Assembly: GCA_963989385.1 (NCBI GenBank)
Contig: OZ022500.1
Coordinates: 77,062,289-77,126,288, forward strand
From: Ctena decussata
Lineage: Eukaryota; Mollusca; Bivalvia; Lucinida; Lucinidae
Length of the DNA stretch: 64,000 nt
Direction of reading: 5' to 3'
Within the stretch, counting starts at the first letter, position 1. The number at the start of each line of letters is the position of its first letter. The position numbers and the translations under genes are program-made. The notes below the pieces were generated by a model. It had not been told where the DNA came from. It searched no databases and worked only from the letters and a program-made list of their open reading frames with translations. Positions 59,101 to 63,644 of the stretch are shown here, piece after piece.

Positions 59101-62100
59101 TGTAATTTTTTTAATGGTGTACAGTCATTACGATTGACTAAACTGTGATTGGAACACTAATTAGGACTCTAGTGAATTATGTCTCCCCCCTTCAGGGTCG
59201 GGAGACATATTGTTCTTCCCCGGGTGTCTGTCCGTCCATCCGTCCGTCCGTCCCTCTGTCCGTCTGTCTGTCACAAATCATGTCCGTTCTATAACTTGAA
59301 AACCGCTCAAGCTATATTCGCGAAACTTCATATAAATATCAGTCAACATGAGACGACGTGCAGAGTGCAAGAATGGTAACTCTGGCATTTATACTTTTTG
59401 AGTTATTTCCCTTGGAACTTAGTCCATCACAAAATTGTGTTTCAATCGTGTCCGTTCTATAACTTGAAAACCGCTCAAGGTATATTCGCGAAACTTCATA
59501 TAAATATCAATCAACATGAGACGACGTGCAGAGTGCAAGAATGGTAACTCTGGCATTTATACTTTTTGAGTTATTTTCCTTGGAACTTAGTCCATCACAA
59601 AATTGTGTTTCAATCGTGTCTGTTCTATAACTTGAAAACCGCTCAAGCTATATTCGCGAAACTTCATATAAATATCAATCAACATGAGACGATTTGCAGA
59701 GTGCAAGAATGGTAACTCTGGCATTTATACTTTTTGAGTTATTTCCCTTGGAACTTAGTCCATCACAAAATTGTGTTTCAATTGTGTCCGCTCTCTAACT
59801 TGAAAACTGCTCAAGCTTTTATTCACGAACTTTCATACAAATATCAATCAACATGAGGCGATGTGCAGAGTGCACAAATGGTAACTCTGGCATTTATACT
59901 TTTTGAGTTATTTCCCTTGGAACTTTGTCCATCACAAAATTGCGTCTCAGTCGAGTCCGTCTATAACTTTAAAACCATTCAAGCTATATTCATGAAAGCT
60001 CATACAAATATCAATCAACATCAGACGACGTGCAGAATGCAAGAATCGTAATTTTAGCGTTTATACTATTTGAGTTATTTCCCTTAGGACTTTGTCAGTC
60101 ACAAAATCGTGTCTCAGTTGTGTCTGGTCTATAACTTGAAAACCATTCAAGCTATATTCACGAAACTTCATACAAATATCAATCAACATTAGAAGAATTG
60201 CATAGTGCAAGAACCATAACTCTTGCATTTATACTTCTTGAGTTATTTCCCTTGGACCTTTGTCAGTCACAAAATCGTGTCTCGATCGCTTTATTACTTG
60301 AAAACCGGACAAGCTATATTCACGAAACTTCATACAAATGTCAGTCAACACTAGACAACCTGCAGAGCACAGCATTTATACTATTTGAGTTATTTCCCTT
60401 GGAACTTTGTCATTCACAAAATCTTGTCTCAATCGTCAAAGCTCTATAACTTGAAAACCGTTAAAGCTATATTCATGAAACTTCATACAAATATCAGTCA
60501 ACATATAAATAGACGACGTGCAGAGCACTGTAACTCTTGCATTTATATTTTTTGACAAAAACTAAATATGAATATCAGTCAACATTACATGACATGCAGA
60601 GCATAACAACTATAACTCTTGCATTTATACTTTTTACATATTATGAATCCCTGCTTCAGGGTAGGGAAACATATTGTTTTTCCCTTGGATCCTTTTGACA
60701 TCAAAAAGGGGGGAGACATCTGTTTTTTCGTAGGAAAACAATTCTAGTTTGTTTAGTTTTATGGTAGTGGTATTTTCATACTGACTATATTAATGTCAAA
60801 ACAATACACTGATGGACCAGTGATGGTGCAGTTAATTTGTCTTAAGGTACTCCTCCATGTTTTTCTTCCATTTTTGTCTCACCTGTGACTAGCAGAAACA
60901 AGATGTATGTACTTTTTAGGTGGCAGCAGCGGCATTGGTGGCGTCAGTGTTGGCGACATAAACTTTGATCCTCTGGTTTTTGCATTTAGCTCTGTTTTGT
61001 GACAGTGTGCTGACAGCGGTGAGACACAGAATTCCGCAGAATTCTTGTTACAAAGAGAAACAACTTTTGTGACTTCCTGTTTGCTGTCCTGATAGAACAA
61101 TGAAAACCCTCTATAAAGGGATTTGCTCATAGAGCAGCTGTCATAGAGGCAGGCAAATTCTTTTCTTTATGAGTTACTAGGACAATAAGGATCACCTTTC
61201 AGTATCACTCTGCAAGCCTTGTGGTGCCGAACAGTGACTTTCATGAGGAATTATCTTTTTGCACCTCACAACCATGAAAATACTGTGATTCCATAATGTT
61301 ATAAATATGCAGAAATAAGACAGGTAAATTTTATCCCCAAATTTTTTGGTTACCTTGAGCTGTGATGAAATATTACAACTGAGTTATGCCCGCCAGTTAA
61401 TTTTATATTATCTTTTTTTTCAGTTTCCTGTTTTGTATTTTAATATACCTGTATAAACCATTAAATGAAATTCATTTGTTAACAAATTGAAATATAAACC
61501 TGCAGTGCATAAAGATCAAGTTTTATGATTTGTAACATTTTCTTGACCTCCTGTGTAGTTCTGTTATGTTGTTTTTATTGGAAAAAAAAATGTTGTGGTC
61601 CAGAGATGTATGTTATTCATTCATTACACAACAAAAAGAATATTTGTATTAAATACAAAAATCGTACAGTTTTAAAGCCCCAGCATACAAAGTATGTCAA
61701 AGTTATATGGATTCCATTCATCTACCTGTCCATTCGTTATCTGTTTGTCCAGTTGAACATTTATGCATTAAAATTGACTTTTTAGGGGGTGGCTGGAGGT
61801 ATATTCCTTGGCCTCTGCCACTCTAGTTTGATAACCTTTTCCCTTCTAGTTTTGTTTTTATGAGATACCCCACATATATAACTTTTCAAAAAAATAAAAC
61901 ATCTATGAATATTTTCAGTTTACAATATGAACCGTTAAAACCCCCAAAATGAAAATAGTTGAATTGGTAAACAGTGTAGATCCAGATGAGGCAGCTCATA
62001 ATGGATCTACTTTGTAGCCTTCTGGTCTTTGAATTCCCGGTATAATAAAGTTTGGAGAAATTATTTTTTGAAATTTTTGCAAATGTAAATTTTGTCACTG

Positions 62101-63644
62101 TTGTTTTGGTGCTTAAAGGGTTGATGTCTATCGGTTTCTTGAACTTCTGTTTTTAGGAAGACGGCAATGTACGAGTTCAAGGTCCCTTGAGAATTTACTG
62201 GGGTCTCAAGAAGCCAATCATGTTGAAACAGTATGACAATGTTCCCAGTGTGCCAACACCCAAGAAACGCTACAGCGTGATAACAGACGGCAAGGACTTG
62301 CAGCCTTTACCTGAAATCGATCATCATGTAAGTTAGCATAATAGCGTAGAGATTTAGATAAGATGGCTTCCATAATAATTTGGCTATAAGACAGGGGTAT
62401 TCTCCTTTCAGAATGACCTCAAATATCTGAATCAGTTTTATGTAAGACTTAGTGTGCTGTAAGATAGGTTTTTCTCTTCCAAAACATCCCCTAAAATCTA
62501 GATCCATCTTCTAAGATGGATCTAGATTTTAAGGGGTTGTTTTGGAGGGGAAAAATATTTCTTATATTATAAATCTATAATGGTTTATCTGATGACAAGT
62601 CTGTGATAATTTTTATCTATTCATAAAAACATATTTTGTGATTCTTCATTAGCACTACCTTTCTGAAGCAGTTATATTTGAGAGACTACTTAATTATGTT
62701 TTTAAAAAATACAGAATAAACAGAAATTTTTCCAGAACTGTCATTATTTATCCTCCTATCTATAAGCTATGTATAAACCATATTGTTGAGGCCAGTATTC
62801 TAAGATGATATTTGTAAATTCTTCATTAAAACTTATACTTTGTGACCCCAAATTAGAATTAGAGGAGATGCGTCGTAACATAGGTTGAAATGGAGAAAAA
62901 TAATCCCCGAATTATCATCAGATACTCACCTTTTCTTGGCCGATCTATAGATGCAAACAATGTGTGCAATCTTATTTGGAACTTTGATGTGTGGTTGTTG
63001 CGCAAACTGACAGACTAGAGTGGCAAAAACCTATATATTAAGCTTTATTTCCTGACAAAATAGGTCTTATTTCTTTGCCCACATTTTCAGTCTTATAGTT
63101 CTAGACTACCTTTTCCCAACTTGCCATAGCATGGCACTCACATGATATAGTAAATCAGATTCTGTAAAATGATCATACATAGGCCTACAATGTAAACTGG
63201 CTTGTTGAGGCATTGAGGGAAAACATTACTGTTTCTTTCCATGAAACAAAATAAAAGAAAATCTTTTCAGTATACTAAATTATTAGAAAATAGAATTTAT
63301 GCCAGTTATGTGTTTCTAACAAACTCGGGAGTGTACTGAAAATTTGGAGAAAAAAAAAATCCATCAGTTAACATTCACATTACACAGTGCTGTGAGAGGT
63401 CTTTTTCTGTGCCAGCTGATCAAATCAATAATCTGTTTGTATATTTCTCCAGGAACCTCCTGATCATTCTCAATCTCCATTAGCCAGTCATGGGTTAGAC
63501 GATACTTTCTTATCGCCATCATCAGAAGTGGTAATGAGAAAAACAAATATCCGGAAGTCCAATACAGTAGCATACAGAGGAGACAGAGACAGACCAAACA
63601 AGTGGAAAAGAGCCTCGATAAATGGTCATATATATAATTTTGAT
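20111..63644 (+). CDS. Rassf: LIM-RASSF: Ras association domain protein with N-terminal LIM domain (5' part)
   Basis: Six exons (20111-20156, 24984-25078, 29298-29800, 57958-58039, 62157-62327, 63453-63644) join with matching phases (1, 0, 2, 0, 0, 0) to about 363 residues. Residues 6-58 form one CRIP-type LIM domain that binds two zinc ions: C6-C9, H27, C30, C33, C36, C54, C58. A long Ser-rich linker follows. Next comes the block typical of RASSF2/4/6 (a [13 protein letters not shown] stretch, then [12 protein letters not shown]), and then the RA-domain start, SINGHIYNF. Proteins of this family bind Ras-like GTPases through the RA domain and pair with Hippo/MST kinases through SARAH; both lie mostly or wholly beyond the window. 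The Drosophila RASSF protein also carries an N-terminal LIM, while vertebrate RASSF2/4/6 lack it. The gene is intact in everything visible. Confidence 0.92.
20592..20740. mobile_element. CRE-rich MITE, best-preserved copy
   Basis: Ends CCCAGCAGGCACATGACGTC and GACGTCATGTGCCTGCTGGG. The body is an array of TGACGTCGATGCGACGTCA and ACGTCAGTACGACGTCATTT units. It lies in Rassf intron 1, about 440 bases past exon 1. Confidence 0.95.
20890..21560. repeat. GGATATCC-rich cryptic repeat, block 1
   Basis: The word TGGATATCCA and near variants recur at irregular spacing, separated by AT-rich spacers (AATTATGGATATCCA, AAATTATGGACATCC). A second block with the same words is at 27480-27990. It is not a regular tandem array. 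Confidence 0.8.
21595..21639 (+). mobile_element. Tiny LINE 3'-end insertion
   Basis: 45 bases (CCCTCTTTAAATAAAG then a TTAC-repeat tail) lie between direct copies of a roughly 32-base target, 21563-21594 and 21640-21673, with a couple of changes between them. This is the footprint expected of an extremely 5'-truncated LINE insertion. Confidence 0.8.
22143..22318. mobile_element. GAAAGAATTTGCTCC palindromic MITE
   Basis: A centre of AGAATTTGCTCCTGGAGGAG and its complement, with AGAGTTGACACTTACTC and AGAAGGGAGG flanks. Confidence 0.75.
22567..22690 (-). mobile_element. Retroposon 3' end on the - strand
   Basis: On the - strand it reads AAGTCTGAATAAAATCTC followed by a (TTCTG)n-type tail, a LINE-like 3' end with its own AATAAA. 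The 5' part is not recognisable. Confidence 0.5.
22680..23097. mobile_element. CTCCAGATAAGG palindromic MITE cluster
   Basis: A right half (22680-22792) is followed by a complete copy (22840-23097). In the complete copy the central CATATGTTGTGACCCCTCTT / GAACCGTCTCGTTGAGA hairpin is duplicated in tandem (near 22910 and 22962). Confidence 0.85.
23784..23955. mobile_element. Palindromic element with GGCAATCGAAAA ends
   Basis: Left GGGCAATCGAAAAGG and CAAAAACGGTTAGAAACAGC; right GTTTCTAACGGTTTTTG and TTTTCGATTGCCG. The centre has GATTGCAAATTGAGATTGCA. Single copy in the window. Confidence 0.7.
24556..24632. mobile_element. TACCSTAATGTGC palindromic MITE, partial copy
   Basis: The TTTTCCATTTGGAACAAATA centre and the right end CTTAAGCACATTAGGGTA remain; the left end is lost. 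Confidence 0.65.
24722..24912. mobile_element. CTCCAGATAAGG palindromic MITE
   Basis: CAGAGCTCCAGATACGG, a central CACCGTCTCAATGAGATGGT hairpin and a decayed right end. A partial relative is at 24134-24270. Confidence 0.7.
24984..25078 (+). CDS. Rassf: Rassf exon 2: central LIM domain
   Basis: The acceptor is atttacag and the donor is GAG/GTAATA; the exon is 95 bases and ends in phase 0. It codes [18 protein letters not shown] and onward to HAE, giving H27, C30, C33 and C36, the shared core of the two LIM zinc sites. The wording is very close to CRIP1-type LIM domains. A short retroposon sits 29 bases past the donor. Confidence 0.93.
25120..25210 (+). mobile_element. About 91-bp retroposon with 12-bp target duplication
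   Basis: Flanked by CAATAAAAGCAA at 25108-25119 and 25211-25222. The body matches the 14173 element (CGGCGCCCCGTTACTGCGGC, GTCGATATGAGAACTGAAAT) and ends in a (CA)n tail. It inserted 42 bases after Rassf exon 2. Confidence 0.9.
25253..25358. mobile_element. TACCSTAATGTGC palindromic MITE
   Basis: TACCGTAATGTGCG on the left, a TTCCATTTGGAACAAATGGA centre and AAGCACATTAGGGTA on the right. TA-edged ends suggest a Tc1/mariner-type element. Other copies are at 24556, 26639 and 54444. Confidence 0.85.
25478..25680. mobile_element. GAAAGAATTTGCTCC palindromic MITE
   Basis: GGGAAAGCAACTCTGCCATT, GGGGGTCAACTCTTT, then the mirrored GGAAAGCAAACAGGAAGT and GTAGGTATACCCATA. Confidence 0.7.
26246..26608. 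mobile_element. Foldback-like element with repeated arms, copy 1
   Basis: Ends CACAGGGTATAATCGATTCC and GGAATTGATTACCCTGTG. Each arm is a series of roughly 35-45 bp units built on GCTTCCTGC.GAGACT and its complement AGTCTC.GCAGGAAGC. The arms meet at GAGGCTCTCGGCAGG. Copy 2 is at 48415. Confidence 0.9.
26639..26746. mobile_element. TACCSTAATGTGC palindromic MITE
   Basis: TACCCTAATGTCC left, a TTTTCCATTTGGGACAAATG centre, ACTTAAGCATGTTATGGTA right. Confidence 0.8.
26752..26880. mobile_element. GAAAGAATTTGCTCC palindromic MITE, right half
   Basis: GAGCAAATTCTTTCCTCTAA, GAAGGAAGGCAAGCAACT, GTTGCTTCCCATGAAAGTGT. Confidence 0.65.
27011..27344. mobile_element. Palindromic element with CATTTGTAACCACTGC ends
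   Basis: CAGTCATTTGTAACCACTGC at the left, GCAGTGGTTACAAATGACTA at the right. Inside are C-rich AGCCCCAC stretches. A partial relative starts at 31888 (CATTTGTAGCCACTGC). Confidence 0.8.
27480..27990. repeat. GGATATCC-rich cryptic repeat, block 2
   Basis: TGGATATCCATAATGCAATT, TTATGGATATCCAAAA and similar words at irregular spacing, as in block 1. Confidence 0.8.
28043..28272. mobile_element. GAAAGAATTTGCTCC palindromic MITE, near full length
   Basis: GGGTACACTTTCAGGAGAAG, a GGAAAGAATTTGCTCCTAAG centre with its complement, GGAAGCAAACAGGATGT and ATGGCGGTGTACACG. The best reference copy for the family. Confidence 0.85.
28620..29100. repeat. AGATATCT-rich cryptic repeat
   Basis: AGATATCTTATAT, AAGATATCTGAT and GATATGCT words recur at irregular spacing. 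It is AT-rich and can fold locally almost everywhere. It lies just before the exon 3 acceptor. Confidence 0.75.
29298..29800 (+). CDS. Rassf: Rassf exon 3: end of LIM domain and Ser-rich linker
   Basis: The acceptor is a long T tract ending in cag. The exon codes [18 protein letters not shown], which closes the LIM domain (C54, C58), and then about 150 residues rich in Ser, Thr and Glu, without predicted folded motifs. Basic phospho-site-like stretches occur (KRHS, IRSHS), along with one DSGRSS motif (residues 147-152). The donor AG/GTAAAT overlaps an in-frame stop (TAA 29802-29804), so an unspliced transcript would end one codon later. The most likely identity is a disordered regulatory linker. 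Confidence 0.93.
29826..29831 (+). promoter_or_regulatory. Possible intronic polyadenylation signal in Rassf
   Basis: AATAAA lies 22 bases past the in-frame TAA that overlaps the exon 3 donor. If used, the mRNA would encode a LIM-only protein of about 215 residues. The site is at the edge of a dispersed repeat (CTAATAAACGCCC-like text follows), so chance is possible. Confidence 0.3.
29929..30115. mobile_element. GAAAGAATTTGCTCC palindromic MITE, decayed
   Basis: Keeps CTGTTTCCTTCTCTGG, AAAAGAATTTGCTCCT and ATTGCTTCATCTAAAAGT. Confidence 0.55.
30300..31360. other. Intron 3 sequence without clear features
   Basis: AT-rich. A CAGTCTGTGAATTGGTGCAG phrase with relatives near 50840 and 51950 suggests a decayed dispersed repeat at about 30320-30440. 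The rest shows nothing I can name. Confidence 0.4.
31364..31638. mobile_element. Palindromic element with repeated arms
   Basis: Arms contain AACCCTTAAAACAGTCAAAA / TTTTGACTGTTTTAAGGGTT, each arm carrying the phrase about twice, around a TTTAGGCTCGCCATCA centre. The ends pair CCACAGGAAC with GTTCCTGTGG. Confidence 0.75.
31660..31815. mobile_element. CTCCAGATAAGG-type MITE, decayed
   Basis: AAAACATATGTTATGACCCC, then TAGAACGGTCCTGGCGAGAT. The outer ends have mutated (GCCCAGATAAGATG). Confidence 0.6.
32393..36416 (+). mobile_element. Helentron/HINE-like element A, about 4 kb
   Basis: 5' hairpin AGCTCACCTGAGCACGAAGT with GTGCTCAGGGTGAGC, then a GTCC-type run. The core is an array of roughly 145-bp monomers, nearly filling 32.5-36.3 kb. 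A terminal TGCTCAGGTGAGC is the inverted copy of the start, followed by the hairpin AGGGCCACCATGGCCCT and CTTG/T. Monomers alternate between two types (GATCCAATCTTTATG with CTCTAGGCCAAG; GATCCAAAGTTCATG with ATCTAGGACAAG). No protein is encoded; the [18 protein letters not shown] frames are read-through of the repeat. Confidence 0.88.
36420..36625. mobile_element. GAAAGAATTTGCTCC palindromic MITE
   Basis: Starts directly after element A: GAGACAACTTTTGTGATTTT, GAAAGGAAAGAACTTGCTTC, AGGAGCAAATTCTTTTAG and a right end near AGTGTATCGATTCACC. Confidence 0.7.
36795..36965 (+). mobile_element. tRNA-derived SINE of a second family
   Basis: A-box-like AATAGTGTAGTGGATAACAC, B-box-like AGATCAATCCCC, then CGGATGAGACTTCAAACC, GGGACGTTAAACCCAAG and a (CTCA)n tail. 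The tail is typical of this SINE type. Confidence 0.75.
37313..38116 (+). mobile_element. Helentron/HINE-like element E
   Basis: 5' hairpin ATGCCCCTGTGATGACAGTC with AGGGGGCAT, then (GTCT)n. The core has about four units of roughly 170 bp (GTTTGTGTAATCAACT, AAGATGTGCATATGG). It ends with CACGGGGGCATCA, the inverted copy of the start, then hairpin GTGTCT-TAC-AGACAC (38092-38106), AATTTT and CTAG/T. A clean Helentron-type terminus. Confidence 0.88.
38268..38452. mobile_element. CTCCAGATAAGG palindromic MITE
   Basis: GTGCTCCAGATAAGAAGGG left, ACCTTATCTGGAGCTC right, with a GAGACTGTTCTAGTGAGAGG centre. Confidence 0.85.
38819..38945. mobile_element. GAAAGAATTTGCTCC palindromic MITE, left half
   Basis: AAGGTGAATAGATGCACTTA, GGGGGTCAACTCTTAAAGG and TTTGCTCCTACAGGAGCAAA. 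Confidence 0.75.
38950..39725. repeat. AATTTCAGTGAAATT cryptic repeat, left block
   Basis: Irregular succession of TTTCAGTGAAATTTC, ATATCAGTGA and TTTCACTGATATTTC. The same text resumes at 41565-41905, so this is one block split by element F and its flank. Confidence 0.8.
40367..41563 (+). mobile_element. Helentron/HINE-like element F
   Basis: 5' hairpin ATACCCCCCACAAA with TTTGTGGGGGGTAT, a (CCGT)n run, then three units of roughly 300 bp (GCAGCATAAGAAAATAGTGG, GGAGTTATGCCCCTTTGTAT). It ends with GCGGGGGGTAT (inverted start), hairpin AGTAAGC-CAT-GCTTACT (41536-41552), GCCACCT and CTAG/T. A textbook rolling-circle-type 3' end. Confidence 0.9.
41565..41905. repeat. AATTTCAGTGAAATT cryptic repeat, right block
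   Basis: CATCAAAATTTCACTGATAT and related words, continuing the 38950 block in the same style. Confidence 0.8.
42088..45020 (+). mobile_element. Helentron/HINE-like element B, about 2.9 kb
   Basis: Same family as element A: AGCTCGCCTGAGCACGAAGT hairpin, a longer GTCCGTCC / GGACGTCC run, roughly 145-bp alternating monomers, then GCTCAGGTGAGCGATTC, the AGGGCCACCATGGCCCT hairpin and CTTG/T. The last 500 bases are almost identical to the end of A, including a shared short monomer (GTCGGCTCAAGGTCAAATC). Confidence 0.88.
45021..45510. other. Intron 3 spacer, nothing seen
   Basis: AT-rich, without recognisable repeat ends or coding potential. Confidence 0.4.
45515..45780. mobile_element. GAAAGAATTTGCTCC palindromic MITE
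   Basis: AGGGGAAGCAACTCTGCCAT, AGAAAAGAATTTGCTCTTGC, then GGGAAGCAAACAGAAAGTC and GGGGATGTACATACAC. A partial CTCCAGATAAGG-type copy follows at 45836-45930. Confidence 0.75.
45931..47158. other. Mostly featureless intron 3 sequence
   Basis: AT-rich. Around 46965-47042 a phrase (CTCGGTACCAAGGGGTGCAA, ATATATGAAACTGAA) resembles a decayed copy of the short CGGCGCC retroposon. The 80-codon frame at 46019 has no recognisable motif. Confidence 0.4.
47159..47557. mobile_element. Palindromic element with TACCGTA ends
   Basis: TACCGTAATCGACC on the left, AGGTAGAATACGGTA on the right, with GTGCGCTTA words near both. The centre is a nearly perfect hairpin (GCATCAGAGAAAAGCTGCTT and complement, 47298-47341). 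Confidence 0.8.
47613..47690. mobile_element. Short palindrome, ATCTAGATCCATCTT family, copy 1
   Basis: TTCCAAAACATCCC, AAATCTAGATCCATCTTATA and the mirrored half. Copy 2 at 62466 is better preserved. Confidence 0.7.
48000..49140 (+). mobile_element. Decayed HINE-like minisatellite element I
   Basis: Irregular units sharing GGGCCAAATTG, ACCAGAGTTATTGCCC, GAGGCAACATTTT and CCAAACTTGCA. GTTGTCCATCC and CTGTCTGTCATCC near the start look like a decayed (GTCY)n run. A foldback element (48415-48740) has inserted in it. Ends are not resolvable. Confidence 0.55.
48415..48740. mobile_element. Foldback-like element with repeated arms, copy 2
   Basis: AGGGTATAAACTAGTCCGCC left and GCGGACTGGTTTATACCCTA right. 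The arms are series of GCTTCCTGC.GAGACTGTC and complement, as in copy 1. It interrupts a minisatellite unit. Confidence 0.9.
49705..49815. mobile_element. GAAAGAATTTGCTCC palindromic MITE, core
   Basis: GGAAGGAATTTGTTCCATAG and GGAGCAAATTCCTTCATTTA form the hairpin. Both outer ends have decayed. Confidence 0.6.
50021..50117. mobile_element. Short palindrome, GCAAACAGCGTAGATC family
   Basis: GCAAACAGCGTAGATCCTGA, a GAGGCGGCTCATAATGAGCC centre and TCTAGATCTACACTGTTTG. Relatives are the 5444-6150 hairpin and the copy at 61967. Confidence 0.75.
50320..51155. other. Intron 3 sequence without clear features
   Basis: Only a decayed dispersed phrase near 50820-50890 (TGCACATGCAAAGACTC, also at 51945) is recognisable. 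Confidence 0.4.
51158..51398. repeat. Near-perfect palindrome with a duplicated right arm
   Basis: The 85-base left arm meets its complement at GTTGTTAACAAC (51237-51248). The right arm is present twice in tandem, to 51312 and from 51313 to 51398. Ends are GGACAAGTCTTCCCAGCACC and GGTGCTAGGAAGACTTGTCC. Very little decay, so it is young. Confidence 0.92.
51442..51555. mobile_element. CRE-rich MITE, diverged copy
   Basis: CCCAGCAAGCACATGACATT left, TTGACGTTATGTTGCTGCTGG right. Most internal TGACGTC words have become AACGTC or AATGT. Confidence 0.75.
52158..52208. mobile_element. CTCCAGATAAGG MITE, left fragment
   Basis: GAGCTCCAGATAGGGTGACG and GACAATAATTTTGGTTAATT. Its right half may be the fragment at 53939-54045, with elements D and J inserted between. 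Confidence 0.6.
52209..53142 (+). mobile_element. Helentron/HINE-like element D
   Basis: Begins GTCAAGCCCTCTTGCGGTGA and a GTCCGTGCGT-type run. GAGCTTGTC anchors lie at 52477, 52639, 52801, 52963 and 53125, an exact 162-base period. Each unit ends with CCAAGGTCAAGGTCACACTT or a close variant. The 3' terminus is missing or unrecognised. Confidence 0.8.
53319..53938. mobile_element. Non-autonomous DNA transposon J with ATAGACAGACC ends
   Basis: ATAGACAGACCCGACCAGCA left, TACTGGTCAGGTCTGTCTAT right, with GCGGACACTTTT / AAAAGTGTCCGCG next to them. The GTGTCCGCGTACTGGT word is duplicated at the right. TA at the edges fits a Tc1/mariner-type insertion. The inside has a 72-codon Cys-rich frame that matches nothing I know. 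Confidence 0.85.
53939..54045. mobile_element. CTCCAGATAAGG MITE, right fragment
   Basis: TCCCTCATTAGAACTGCATC, GCAGCTCTAATGAGGTTCCA, ATAATATGTTTTTATGAAGT. Confidence 0.65.
54444..54554. mobile_element. TACCSTAATGTGC palindromic MITE, best copy
   Basis: TACCGTGATGTGCTTAATTA, a nearly perfect AATTTTCCATTTGTCCCAAA centre and TTTAGGCACATTATGGTA. Confidence 0.88.
54727..56701 (+). mobile_element. Helentron/HINE-like element C
   Basis: 5' AGCTCACCTGGCCCGAAGGG with CCATTGTGAGCT, a GTCC/GTGC run, then two groups of units (about 350 bp with CTTCTTCTCCAGAACCA; about 230-250 bp with CCAAGATGGCCGCCAT and GATTTTGACGAAATTTG). It ends GCCAGGTGAGCGAT (inverted start), AGGCCCATTTGGGCCT and CTTG/T. Confidence 0.85.
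55435..55449. promoter_or_regulatory. Perfect estrogen-response-element-like palindrome
   Basis: AGGTCACAGTGACCT, identical to the consensus inverted repeat with three-base spacer. The neighbouring unit has a near copy at 55094-55106 (GTCACAGTGACCT). Binding and function are not shown by sequence alone. Confidence 0.45.
57578..57710. mobile_element. AGCCGCGACACGA palindromic MITE, copy 4, internally deleted
   Basis: GAGCCGCGACACAAGAAAAC and GGTTTTGTCATGTCGCGGCT remain, with a shortened interior. It lies about 250 bases before the exon 4 acceptor. Confidence 0.85.
57958..58039 (+). CDS. Rassf: Rassf exon 4: start of RASSF2/4/6-specific block
   Basis: The acceptor is ctatttcag and the donor is GAG/GTAAGT; the exon is 82 bases. 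It completes the arginine codon split by the 28-kb intron and codes [18 protein letters not shown] followed by QNLTLTE. It matches in pattern the LLKTYN..YHEGK region I recall from vertebrate RASSF2/4, which links this exon to the downstream ones. Confidence 0.9.
58157..58432. mobile_element. Palindromic element with TTTTCTCTGAAA ends
   Basis: TTTTCTCTGAAACAT / TTTCAGAGAAAA, GCTATTTTGTCACA / TGTGACAAAATAGC, and a centre with ACTATGTCACAGTTT / AACTGTGACATAGT. It lies in intron 4. Confidence 0.8.
58655..59040. mobile_element. Two adjacent GAAAGAATTTGCTCC MITE fragments
   Basis: 58655-58790 keeps GAAAGAATTTGCTGAGGGAG. 58914-59040 keeps AAGGTGAATGGGTACACC and GACTTCCTGTTTGCTTTCC. Both are in intron 4, a few hundred bases past exon 4. 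Another fragment is at 61048-61175. Confidence 0.7.
59178..60747 (+). mobile_element. Helentron/HINE-like element G
   Basis: 5' hairpin TATGTCTCCC with GGGAGACATA, a clear (GTCC)n run, then about eight units of roughly 155 bp (ATAACTTGAAAACCGCTCAA, TTTGAGTTATTTCCCTTGGA). It ends GGGGGGAGACATC (inverted start), hairpin TGTTTTTTCGTAGGAAAACA, ATT and CTAG/T. Confidence 0.88.
61967..62046. mobile_element. Short palindrome, GCAAACAGCGTAGATC family, decayed
   Basis: GTAAACAGTGTAGATCCAGA, GAGGCAGCTCATAATG, TTTGAATTCCCGGTATAA. Confidence 0.6.
62157..62327 (+). CDS. Rassf: Rassf exon 5: WGLKKPI block
   Basis: The acceptor is tgtttttag and the donor is CAT/GTAAGT; the exon is 57 codons in phase 0. 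It codes [20 protein letters not shown], the counterpart of the WGLRRPIRL stretch in vertebrate RASSF2/4. A linker with KKRYS, a possible basophilic-kinase site, follows. Confidence 0.92.
62466..62553. mobile_element. Short palindrome, ATCTAGATCCATCTT family, copy 2
   Basis: TTTTTCTCTTCCAAAACATC, TAAAATCTAGATCCATCTTC and the mirrored half with TTTTGGAGGGGAAAA. It lies in intron 5. Confidence 0.8.
62620..62950. mobile_element. Two decayed CTCCAGATAAGG-type MITE copies
   Basis: CATAAAAACATATTTTGTGA (62625) and AAAACTTATACTTTGTGACC (62825) keep the inner arms. The right part of the second ends in TTATCATCAGATACTCACCTT. Confidence 0.55.
63453..63644 (+). CDS. Rassf: Rassf exon 6: linker into the RA domain
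   Basis: The acceptor is atttctccag and the donor is GAT/GTAAGT; the exon is 64 codons in phase 0. The linker is basic and Ser-rich, and the exon ends in [15 protein letters not shown], the first strand of the RASSF-type Ras-association domain (SINGHFYN in vertebrates). The remaining RA exons are to the right of the window. Confidence 0.92.
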
